DNA of 6,786 nucleotides, from NCBI GenBank assembly GCA_036756705.1, contig DAIOKN010000057.1, forward strand, positions 1 through 6,786, in the 5' to 3' direction. Below, piece by piece: positions 1-5,764 of this stretch; the stretch's first letter is position 1; every line of letters begins with the position of its first letter. This stretch comes from Caproicibacter sp002399225. Lineage in GTDB: Bacteria; Bacillota; Clostridia; Oscillospirales; Acutalibacteraceae. The notes below the pieces were generated by a model. That model did no database searches. It was not told the DNA's origin and saw nothing but the letters and a program-made list of their open reading frames with translations. The position numbers and the translations under genes are program-made.

Positions 1-54
1 AGCGCCACACTGGCAGTGTGGAGGTCAGCGGTTCGAGCCCGCTATGCTCCACCA
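1..54 (+). tRNA. tRNA-Ala(GGC), 3' part only
   Basis: The window opens inside a tRNA, near the end of the D arm. The anticodon stem is CCACA (5-9) paired with TGTGG (17-21), around a seven-base loop with anticodon GGC at 12-14, which reads the alanine codon GCC. The T arm is AGCGG (27-31) / CCGCT (39-43) around TTCGAGC. The 3' acceptor strand ATGCTCC (44-50) is followed by discriminator A51 and an encoded CCA (52-54). The acceptor strand has T at tRNA position 70, which allows the G3:U70 pair that marks alanine tRNAs; the 5' strand lies outside the window, so this pair is inferred. The 5' half is missing only because the window starts here. Confidence 0.93.
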
Positions 55-60
55 TAATAG

Positions 61-96
61 AAAAGCCCGCACGGTCTTAAGGCCTGCGGGCTTTTT
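61..96 (+). terminator. Intrinsic terminator after tRNA-Ala, probably bidirectional
   Basis: AAAAGCCCGCA (61-71) pairs with TGCGGGCTTTT (85-95). An inner helix, GGTC (73-76) with GGCC (81-84), closes a TTAA loop. A run of five T follows on the plus strand. The hairpin is flanked by four A on its left, so minus-strand transcripts from the repressor/protease operon would also meet a GC stem followed by U residues. It is the only strong hairpin found downstream of that operon's last stop codon at 266. Confidence 0.85.
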
Positions 97-265
97 GCTG
101 CTTGGAATCAAGTTCCGCAGGTTTTCCATGTTCAATTTTATCATACAGTTTTATCCCATGCAAACCGTCGTAAAAGCAGTGACAACCGATTGTGTTGCCA
201 GTTTAAACCAAACAGATAAAAAGAGTTCTTCTAAGCCTGTAAATTTGAAGGGAAATTGTTACGAA

Positions 266-1963
266 TTATTTTTCAATCCGATAAGAATTCACCCTCCATC
301 CTTGGCCGGCCTTCCCCATGTTAAAATACATCTTTTGAACCCCGCCGCCTTTTAGTGTGATCTCATATTCTGCGGTTACTGAGTTCTTTCCGATTCCTTC
401 CGGGGCGATTTTCAGGGCCAATGACCGCCAGCTCACGGTTTTGCCTTCCATGCTGAAATCATTTTGGCCGCTTACCGGGTCTTTAAGGCATCTTTTCATC
501 ATTCTGACGTCACCGATTAAATAAGACTTCACAAACCGGTTCGCAGTGTCCTGAAAACCGATTCCCTCCGCACTGCCCAGAAAGGCTTTCACTTTCGAAG
601 CATCTGCGGTCCCGCCTGAGCTGTCTGCGGAGATTTCTCTCGGATTGGAAAAGCTTGCGATGCAAAATCTGCCGTCCTGTTTTACAAAAGACAGAGTCTG
701 CTCGTAATTCCCCGCAAAGCCGGTCGAAGCGGCATATTGATAGGTTACCGTCGCATTCGTTCCGTTCACCGAAATTTCATAGTTTTCCACCCATGGGCTG
801 GATTGGCCGGTCTGCCAGCCTCTTGACTGATAGTCCTCATAAACGGTGGACTGACATTGGGAGCTCAGCAAGTTATACTGTGCCCTGCCGTCGCGTTTCT
901 TGACCGCTTCCGCCCACTGTCCCGCAGCCTTTTGAATCGGAGCGATCATGTCTGACCGGGAGGCGTTCCATTCGCTCCCGGCATCTCTTCGGGTGGCAAA
1001 CACGGTTCCCGTGCTCAGGGTTCCAATGAGAATCAGACAAAGGATCAGAATTCCAGCTTTTTTCTTTTTTGTGTCCAGAATAGAAAAAAATCTTTTCCGA
1101 ACTCCCGCCTTGCCGGTGTAAAAGTTGGTTGAGAACACCGTCCGCACCTTCGGTTGTTCTTTGATGATCCGGAGTATGGCTTCACTATACCGCTGTCTGG
1201 CTTCCAATCCGGTCCCTTTCACGACTTCGGCATCGCACGAAATTTCGCACTGCAGTGCGATGGCTCTCGCCATCCAATAAACCACGGGGTTGAACCAGTG
1301 AATCGCGGTCGCCAGGATGACCAGGCTCTTGTACCACAGATCTTTTCGTTTGTAATGGAGCAGCTCATGCCGATAAAAATAAGACAGTTCCTCCGCCGAG
1401 TAATCGGATCGGGGTAGCAAAAGGACAGGGCTGCGAAAGCCGGTCATCATCGGACTTGATATGCAGGGACAGATCAGCAGTTTGATCGGGCCGGCGATCC
1501 CCATTTCTTTTTTTATCTTCTCCAGAAGTATGGTGACTTGCGGATTTTCCGCCGGTTCTTCCCATCGTTTTACCAGCTTTGCAAAACGGACATGCCGAAA
1601 GATGTGATAAGCCAGAGACACAACGGCCCCGGCGAACCACAAGACGCCGAGGATCCGAATCCACAGAACTGCCTGAGAAGCCTGATTTTCCACCGCCACT
1701 GGAGCTGCGGTCGCGACTGCGTTCTCAATATTTTTGGGAAGAACCTGCCGGATGAACAACGGGGCGGTATTTTGCCGGAGAAATTCTACAGGAACACAAA
1801 CCCGGTATGGAATCACCAGCCCGATTACAACGACAAGCCACGAATTATAAATCCATTTTGCGGCATACCGTTTCGACAGCACCGGAGTCAGGACCATCAG
1901 GGCAAGCGCAATCACCGACATGGAAACGGAACATTCAAACAACCGCATTAAAAAGTCCCTCAT
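266..1963 (-). CDS. BlaR1/MecR1-like M56 membrane metalloprotease (antirepressor) with NTF2-like sensor
   Basis: 565 residues. Hydrophobic segments lie at about 10-30, 39-57, 99-120, 210-232 and 303-323. The M56 zinc site is clear: HELLH at 199-203 (catalytic E200), with probable third ligand E240 in the CEISCD segment. In the BlaR1/MecR1 family, ligand sensing outside the cell activates this cytoplasm-facing protease, which leads to cleavage of the partner repressor. Here the segment after the last membrane helix (about 325-565) lacks a recognisable penicillin-binding domain with an SxxK active site. It reads as two small alpha+beta units (about 338-440 and 455-565), each a helical stretch followed by strands ending in a GRFCIASF- or GWRVNSYR-like strand, as in NTF2-like domains. 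The start lies 1 base after the blaI-like stop, with GGAGA 8 bases upstream inside blaI, so translation is probably coupled. The signal is unknown; a beta-lactam is unlikely. Confidence 0.9.
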   Translation of the reverse strand: MRDFLMRLFECSVSMSVIALALMVLTPVLSKRYAAKWIYNSWLVVVIGLVIPYRVCVPVEFLRQNTAPLFIRQVLPKNIENAVATAAPVAVENQASQAVLWIRILGVLWFAGAVVSLAYHIFRHVRFAKLVKRWEEPAENPQVTILLEKIKKEMGIAGPIKLLICPCISSPMMTGFRSPVLLLPRSDYSAEELSYFYRHELLHYKRKDLWYKSLVILATAIHWFNPVVYWMARAIALQCEISCDAEVVKGTGLEARQRYSEAILRIIKEQPKVRTVFSTNFYTGKAGVRKRFFSILDTKKKKAGILILCLILIGTLSTGTVFATRRDAGSEWNASRSDMIAPIQKAAGQWAEAVKKRDGRAQYNLLSSQCQSTVYEDYQSRGWQTGQSSPWVENYEISVNGTNATVTYQYAASTGFAGNYEQTLSFVKQDGRFCIASFSNPREISADSSGGTADASKVKAFLGSAEGIGFQDTANRFVKSYLIGDVRMMKRCLKDPVSGQNDFSMEGKTVSWRSLALKIAPEGIGKNSVTAEYEITLKGGGVQKMYFNMGKAGQGWRVNSYRIEK

Positions 1964-1964
1964 A

Positions 1965-2342
1965 TCAGTCTCTCCGCTCTTTTACCCATTCCATCAGTTC
2001 TTCAATGTCGCTGTTGCTGAGCCGTTTCCCGTCATAGAGGGTATTGACCAGACTGAGAAATGAATTTTCATGGTAGAGTTTCATGAAATTTCCCGTTTCA
2101 AACTCCAAATAATCCTCTTTGACCACCAGCGGGAAATAAGTTCTTTCCTTGCCGTTCTTTTCCGTCCTCAGAAATCCTTTTTTCACCAGCCGGAGCATCA
2201 GGGAAATGACGGTCGGCGCTTTCCACCCGCGCCCTCTGCCCAGCTGTTCCATTACCGTACCGGTGGTAATGGGCGGTTCATTCGCCCAAACTACTTTCAT
2301 AATTTCGAACTCCGTATCCGGCAGTTTTTTTAGTTGACTCAT
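1965..2342 (-). CDS. BlaI/MecI/CopY-family transcriptional repressor
   Basis: 125 residues, the usual length for the penicillinase-repressor family. The N-terminal winged helix runs to about residue 72: recognition helix around 41-54 (KAPTVISLMLRL) and wing around 63-71 (NGKERTYF). The C-terminal part (about 73-125) is the helical dimerisation region, ending with a conserved-looking IEEL segment. The start at 2342 is chosen because AGGAGA (2351-2356) sits 8 bases upstream; an in-frame ATG 30 bases earlier would place this Shine-Dalgarno inside the gene. It is co-transcribed with, and probably cleaved under control of, the M56 protease that follows one base later. A dyad over its promoter indicates autorepression. 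In an alignment from memory with staphylococcal BlaI, the Asn-Phe cleavage site falls near T101-L102, so the scissile bond is not conserved. Confidence 0.92.
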   Translation of the reverse strand: MSQLKKLPDTEFEIMKVVWANEPPITTGTVMEQLGRGRGWKAPTVISLMLRLVKKGFLRTEKNGKERTYFPLVVKEDYLEFETGNFMKLYHENSFLSLVNTLYDGKRLSNSDIEELMEWVKERRD

Positions 2343-2380
2343 GGTGCCAATCTCCTTTTTAGGCATTTGCATTGATTGAT

Positions 2381-2409
2381 ATTATACATTTGTCTAAAAT
2401 AAAAGTCAA
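2381..2409 (-). promoter_or_regulatory. Sigma-A promoter of the blaI/blaR-like operon
   Basis: Read on the minus strand, TTGACT (2404-2409) is followed by exactly 17 bases and then a perfect TATAAT (2381-2386). The -10 ends 38 bases before the repressor ATG at 2342, leaving a short leader that carries AGGAGA. Of twelve hexamer positions, eleven match the housekeeping consensus. Confidence 0.85.
2382..2397. promoter_or_regulatory. BlaI-type operator dyad overlapping the -10
   Basis: TTATACA (2382-2388), two central bases TT, then TGTCTAA (2391-2397). Six of the seven pairs are symmetric. The core TACATTTGTC differs by one base from the TACAnnTGTA core known for BlaI and MecI operators. It covers most of the -10 hexamer and part of the spacer, so a bound dimer should block RNA polymerase. 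Only one copy was found; the staphylococcal bla and mec systems have more than one. Confidence 0.7.
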
Positions 2410-2772
2410 CCATAACTTTGAATTCTTGTTGGATTTCGGCAATATATATAATGGAACGGCATCCTCATCGAACGAAGTATCTCTGCCGTCTGAGGTCAAA
2501 TGTTGATGCTGGCTTATTTCATTCTTCATGCGTTTTCGTAAAAATATTATCCTTTTCTCTCCAGTTACCTATATTTTCTTTGCATGCAACCTTTATCTTT
2601 CAAGCATGACTTAGCAGTACGCAATTCTGCAAGCAATTTTGCGAGATTTTACGATTTCAGAAGATCTTCCTTATTTTTTCATCTCAGAAAATTCGAGAGA
2701 GTTCTATATCCGCTTTGATTTTAAATTCGTTATTCGATAATATAAAAGATAGCTTATAAAATAAAGAAAGAT
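2410..2772. other. AT-rich gene-free stretch between blaI promoter and cstA remnant
   Basis: No open frame here has a ribosome binding site or family resemblance. A plus-strand TATAAT at 2447-2452 has no good -35: TTGTTG at 2426-2431 gives only a 15-base spacer. A second weak promoter candidate is TTGATT (2715-2720), 17 bases, TAATAT (2738-2743), which would transcribe into the truncated cstA. Base composition becomes clearly more AT-rich than in the flanking genes, especially over 2620-2772. No inverted or direct repeats that would mark an insertion were recognised by eye. Confidence 0.5.
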
Positions 2773-2811
2773 AGATACTCAGAAGTCGTCGGTCAGAACT
2801 TAGGCAGTGTC
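2773..2811 (+). pseudogene. In-frame CstA remnant upstream of the first ATG
   Basis: Read in the frame of the downstream gene, codons 2773-2811 give R-Y-S-E-V-V-G-Q-N-L-G-S-V and then run directly into the ATG at 2812. The SEVVGxxLG pattern resembles the CstA segment that usually follows the N-terminal GHHF/GAGP region and a 'GxSIxEIVGxxLG'-like loop. This is a comparison from memory, not a search. The frame closes at a TAA at 2743-2745 and contains no start codon, so this coding sequence appears to have lost its head. Confidence 0.55.
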
Positions 2812-3915
2812 ATGCGCAACGTCATGCGCGTGTTTTCCGTCATCCTTCTGGTGTTGATCGGTGCGACCTTCACAACCGGCCCCGCCGGGCTATTTGCGCA
2901 ACTGTCGCCAGGTTCCATGACGCTAAAACTGTGGGTCGGTATCCTGCTGATTTATTATTTTATTGCAACAATTTTCCCAATTGATAAAATTATCGGAAGA
3001 GCATACCCGATTTTCGGTATTCTGCTGATTATCATGTGTGTCGGAATGATTGGCGGAATCTTCGCCGGCCCTTATCATCTGCCGGAAATGTCGCTGGTCA
3101 ACGAACATCCGGCAAAAACACCGATCTGGTCCATTATGTTCATTACCGTCGCGTGCGGCGCATGCTCCGGATTCCATTCCACTCAGGCCCCGCTGATTGC
3201 ACGCTGCATAGATGATGAGCGCAAGAACCGCAAAATTTTCTACGGTGCAATGGTTGCAGAAGGCGTGATCGCCTTGATCTGGGCCGCCGTTGGAATGACC
3301 TACTATGGGGGAACTCAGGGCTTATTCCAGGCTGGATTAGCCGTTCATAACAACAAATCTGCCATGGTTTACAATATCGGCAAAGGTCTTCTCGGCCCGG
3401 TCGGCGCTGTACTCACCGTTATTGGCGTTGGCGTCTGCCCGATTACTTCCGCCGATACCGCCTTCCGCAGCGCCAGACTCACAATTTCCGACTGGTTCCA
3501 CGTTGACCAGAAGAAAATTTCCCACCGCCTTGCCATTGCGATTCCGCTGTTTGTGGTGGGCGCTACTCTGACTCAGCTGGACTTCAGCATCATTTGGCGT
3601 TATTTCTCCTTTGCCAACCAGACGCTGGCCATGATTGTTCTGTGGGCCGGCGCTGCGTATCTGTGCAAATGGAAAAAGCACTCTATGCTGTCGCTGATGG
3701 TAGCGCTGCCGGCCACCTTCATGTCGGCGGTTACCTGCACCTACTTTTTCATGGCTGGTGAATGCTTGAACCTCTCTACTTCAATTGCTTACCCGGCCGG
3801 TATCATTTTCGCCATTGCATGTTTCGTTATTTACATTGTAAGGGGTGTTGTACCGACTTGGAAAGAGGGCGGCGAAAGCGATAAAGCTGCTCCGGCAGAA
3901 GGTTCCGCAGCCTAA
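2812..3915 (+). CDS. cstA: CstA-family (carbon starvation) transporter, N-terminally truncated, probable pseudogene
   Basis: 367 residues with about ten hydrophobic segments. CstA/BtsT proteins are inner-membrane transporters linked to uptake of peptides or pyruvate. Family landmarks: the ACGACSGFH segment at 114-122, ITSADTAFRSARL at 211-223 (compare the DAGTRAARF region of E. coli CstA), and the WRYFSFANQ-LA segment at 262-273. The C-terminus is a short charged, Ala-rich tail. Family members are usually about 480-700 residues and begin with a conserved FGHHFxxIxGxGP region, which is absent. Homology runs in frame upstream of the ATG, and the ATG has only a weak AGG (2802-2804) in front of it. 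The body carries no frameshift or stop, so either the deletion is recent or a shortened product is still made. Neither neighbour is functionally related. The family call is strong; activity is doubtful. Confidence 0.85.
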   Translation: MRNVMRVFSVILLVLIGATFTTGPAGLFAQLSPGSMTLKLWVGILLIYYFIATIFPIDKIIGRAYPIFGILLIIMCVGMIGGIFAGPYHLPEMSLVNEHPAKTPIWSIMFITVACGACSGFHSTQAPLIARCIDDERKNRKIFYGAMVAEGVIALIWAAVGMTYYGGTQGLFQAGLAVHNNKSAMVYNIGKGLLGPVGAVLTVIGVGVCPITSADTAFRSARLTISDWFHVDQKKISHRLAIAIPLFVVGATLTQLDFSIIWRYFSFANQTLAMIVLWAGAAYLCKWKKHSMLSLMVALPATFMSAVTCTYFFMAGECLNLSTSIAYPAGIIFAIACFVIYIVRGVVPTWKEGGESDKAAPAEGSAA

Positions 3916-3950
3916 CGGATTTTAGAGTTTTTTGAAAGCATCTCATTCAT

Positions 3951-3990
3951 GCCTGCCGGGAAAATTCATTTCCCGGCAGGCTATTTTTAT
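3951..3990 (+). terminator. Intrinsic terminator of cstA
   Basis: GCCTGCCGGGAAA (3951-3963) pairs perfectly over 13 bp with TTTCCCGGCAGGC (3969-3981) around a five-base ATTCA loop, followed by TATTTTTAT. It lies 35 bases after the cstA stop codon. Confidence 0.92.
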
Positions 3991-4008
3991 GCGCCGCCAA
4001 AGGCGCAT
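3989..4008 (+). other. Second small hairpin directly behind the cstA terminator
   Basis: ATGCGCC (3989-3995) pairs with GGCGCAT (4002-4008) around GCCAAA. It starts within the U-rich tail of the preceding terminator but has no T run of its own (TTGAATCC follows). It could stabilise the 3' end or be incidental. Confidence 0.4.
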
Positions 4009-4039
4009 TTGAATCCCGCCCGCTGCTATTTATTCACAG

Positions 4040-4068
4040 AAATATTTGTAGGCCAAAAGATCATAATA
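4040..4068 (+). promoter_or_regulatory. Candidate forespore (sigma-G/sigma-F type) promoter of pdaA
   Basis: CATAATA at 4062-4068 matches the CATnHTA form of the sigma-G -10, and AAATA at 4040-4044, 17 bases upstream, fits the loose gHATR -35. No sigma-A -35 is present at the right spacing. B. subtilis pdaA is known to be sigma-G dependent, which supports this reading. Transcription would start near 4075, giving a leader of only about 14 bases before the ATG. Confidence 0.5.
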
Positions 4069-4088
4069 AAAGGACGGGAAGTGAAAAA

Positions 4089-4970
4089 ATGAAAAAACTG
4101 ATCGCAGTGTCACTGGCACTCAGCATGACTTTCTTTTTTGCATCGTGCAGCAAAGGGACTTCCGAAAGCAGCAGAGCGTCATCCTCCAAGGCGGAAACGT
4201 CCGCTGTAATTGCCAATGCCGACAAAAAGGCATCTTCGCAGGCAAAGAGTGAAAGTTCCAGTTCCTCCTCTTTGACCAACCTGGAAAATTTGGACAACAA
4301 AAAACAAGGCTGGGGACAAGGGAAACAGGTTGACAAAGAGAAGCGCCCCATATCCTGCACGCAGTTTCAAAAGAAATACGGAAAATATGGCGCTGTCTTT
4401 ATCAAAGACAATACTAAAAAAATATATCTCACCTTTGATGAAGGATATGAAAACGGATACACCGCAAAAATACTGGATTCTCTGAAAGAAAAGAAAGTAC
4501 CCGCCGCATTTTTCGTCACCTACGACTACGCCAAACGGAATCATGATCTTGTTCAGCGTATGATTGACGAGGGACATCTAGTTGGAAACCATAGCTACAC
4601 TCATCCTTCCATGCCCACTTTGAGCCTGACCAAGGCTTCTGGTGAAATTACCAAGATGGATCATTATATTGAGGAAAATTTCAATTATAGAATGACTTTA
4701 TTCCGCCCGCCAATGGGAGAATTTTCTGAAAGGACCTTGGCTTTGGCACAGCACCTCGGATACAAATCGATCTTTTGGAGTTTTGCCTATGTCGATTGGA
4801 ACCCAAAAAAACAGATGGGAACGGAGAAAGCTTATAAAAAAGTAGTAAGCGGTCTGCATCCCGGCGCAATTTATCTGCTTCACGCAGTTTCAAAAGATAA
4901 TGCGGAAATTTTAGGGTCTTTTATCGACGAGGCAAAAAAAGGAGGGTATGAGTTCGCAAAATTGGCATAG
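4089..4970 (+). CDS. pdaA: PdaA-type delta-lactam-forming peptidoglycan de-N-acetylase, lipoprotein
   Basis: 293 residues. A lipoprotein signal ends in the lipobox F-A-S-C20. A Ser/Lys-rich linker (about 21-65) leads to a NodB polysaccharide deacetylase domain (about 105-293). Motifs: TFDEGYENG from T115 (catalytic-base D117), GNHSYTH with H168 and H172, RPPMGEF from R206, WSFAYVDW from W230 with D236, and LLH with H265. The E118 after D117, in place of the usual second Asp, together with the YENGYT continuation, is typical of the PdaA subgroup, which removes acetyl groups from muramic acid during spore-cortex muramic delta-lactam synthesis. The product should be anchored outside the membrane. 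GGGAAGTG (4077-4083 region) lies about 5 bases before the ATG. The gene has its own candidate promoter and terminator and appears monocistronic. Confidence 0.9.
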   Translation: MKKLIAVSLALSMTFFFASCSKGTSESSRASSSKAETSAVIANADKKASSQAKSESSSSSSLTNLENLDNKKQGWGQGKQVDKEKRPISCTQFQKKYGKYGAVFIKDNTKKIYLTFDEGYENGYTAKILDSLKEKKVPAAFFVTYDYAKRNHDLVQRMIDEGHLVGNHSYTHPSMPTLSLTKASGEITKMDHYIEENFNYRMTLFRPPMGEFSERTLALAQHLGYKSIFWSFAYVDWNPKKQMGTEKAYKKVVSGLHPGAIYLLHAVSKDNAEILGSFIDEAKKGGYEFAKLA

Positions 4971-5005
4971 AGAGATTTTTCTGATTGATCCGTAAAACTG
5001 AATTT

Positions 5006-5050
5006 ACCCTCCGTTGCAGCGCATCCACTCTGCAACGGAGGGTCTTTTAT
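5006..5050 (+). terminator. Intrinsic terminator of pdaA
   Basis: ACCCTCCGTTGCAG (5006-5019) pairs perfectly over 14 bp with CTGCAACGGAGGGT (5030-5043) around a ten-base loop, followed by CTTTTAT. It lies between the convergent ends of pdaA and the VOC gene. The left flank gives only a poor U tail for minus-strand transcripts, but the stem may still serve both. Confidence 0.92.
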
Positions 5051-5062
5051 AAGGGAAAGGCA

Positions 5063-5413
5063 TTACTTCTGGATCAGGTGAATGGCAAATCCCCCAATTT
5101 CATTCTTTAAATAGATCAGTTTCAGCTTGCCTGCTTCTGTATAGACGGCCGTGCCTGGGTCAAATTGCACTCCCTTTGACTCCAAATATTTTTTTGCTTC
5201 GGTGATATTACTTGTGCCAATTGCCACGTGGCCGCACTCCCCTGCGCCCTTTTTTTTCATTATTTCGATTTTAGGGCTCGAAAAAATTGAAATTGGAGTA
5301 TTCGTCTCTGAGAAGCCGAAAAGATCCTGAAAAAGGTCAGCGACTTTCTTAGCATCTTCCTGATTTGTCTGGTTTATGCCGAGATGCACAACTTCAAAAT
5401 TGAAATCTTTCAT
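5063..5413 (-). CDS. Small VOC (glyoxalase/bleomycin-resistance fold) family protein
   Basis: 116 residues from the start at 5413, chosen because AAAGGAGAG (about 5420-5429) lies 7-8 bases upstream; the open frame extends 29 codons further up without a ribosome site. The sequence shows two beta-alpha-beta-beta-beta modules. Candidate metal ligands are H10 in VVHLGIN, E50 in KIEIM, H62 in GHVAIG and H112 in the final FAIHL strand, where many glyoxalases have Glu. VOC proteins bind a divalent metal and act on small molecules such as ketoaldehydes or dicarboxylic acyl groups, or bind drugs; the substrate cannot be read from sequence. From memory, similar domains occur at the C-terminus of some clostridial KDPG/KHG aldolases, but no aldolase is adjacent here. 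It is convergent with pdaA. Confidence 0.78.
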   Translation of the reverse strand: MKDFNFEVVHLGINQTNQEDAKKVADLFQDLFGFSETNTPISIFSSPKIEIMKKKGAGECGHVAIGTSNITEAKKYLESKGVQFDPGTAVYTEAGKLKLIYLKNEIGGFAIHLIQK

Positions 5414-5520
5414 AAATAGACTCTCCTTTCTTGAATCAGCAATAGATTGTAAAATAGAACCGCATAGGACGTGGCCGGGCTGCGATGGCTTCGCAGACAA
5501 AAAAGGGCGCTAACAATAAA

Positions 5521-5715
5521 TTATTTTGATTTATTTTCATTCATAAATTCAAATAGTCCTTTGACCATTAAGGAAACAATCAGAATGACAGAAGCGACTG
5601 CAAGACATATTCCAATCACGATGAGCGCCGGCAGAACCGGAATGATCGAATAGGCAACCGACTGTAATACCATAACAGACGGTTCAGGTCTTTTGAGAAG
5701 CAGAGCAATTTTCAT
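5521..5715 (-). CDS. Possible small membrane protein, function unknown
   Basis: 64 residues: a short basic N-terminus (MKIALLLKRPEP), one long hydrophobic stretch at about 21-52 that could form one long or two short membrane helices, and a polar tail ending in NENKSK. Codon third positions look like those of the neighbouring genes, which favours real coding. Against it, no Shine-Dalgarno precedes the ATG at 5715, nor a later in-frame ATG at residue 15, and no minus-strand promoter is obvious. The gap to the VOC gene is 107 bases and contains a small CTGCGA/TCGCAG hairpin (5480-5496). The family is not recognised. Confidence 0.4.
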   Translation of the reverse strand: MKIALLLKRPEPSVMVLQSVAYSIIPVLPALIVIGICLAVASVILIVSLMVKGLFEFMNENKSK

Positions 5716-5729
5716 CGGACATGGACGAC

Positions 5730-5758
5730 TTACAAATTGCTATCGAATCTGCTATAAT
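5730..5758 (+). promoter_or_regulatory. Sigma-A promoter of the C69 dipeptidase gene
   Basis: TTACAA (5730-5735), a 17-base spacer, and a perfect TATAAT (5753-5758). Transcription would start around 5765, leaving about 133 bases of leader before the dipeptidase ATG. The promoter begins 14 bases beyond the possible start of the divergent small membrane ORF. Confidence 0.75.
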
Positions 5759-5764
5759 ATACGT

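Noticed and set aside
1..54. tRNA 3' end as an integration (att) site
   Set aside because: No repeat of the tRNA 3' end was seen elsewhere in the window, and no integrase gene is present.
44..355. Plus-strand 103-codon open frame
   Set aside because: It starts inside the tRNA acceptor stem, runs through the terminator hairpin and ends within the antisense of the protease gene; no ribosome site.
2418..2609. 63-codon plus-strand open frame in the AT-rich gap
   Set aside because: No Shine-Dalgarno, no recognisable motif, and amino-acid content typical of random AT-rich translation.
5414..5500. N-terminal extension of the VOC protein (start at 5500)
   Set aside because: The added residues contain the AAAGGAGAG ribosome site of the internal ATG and have no family resemblance.
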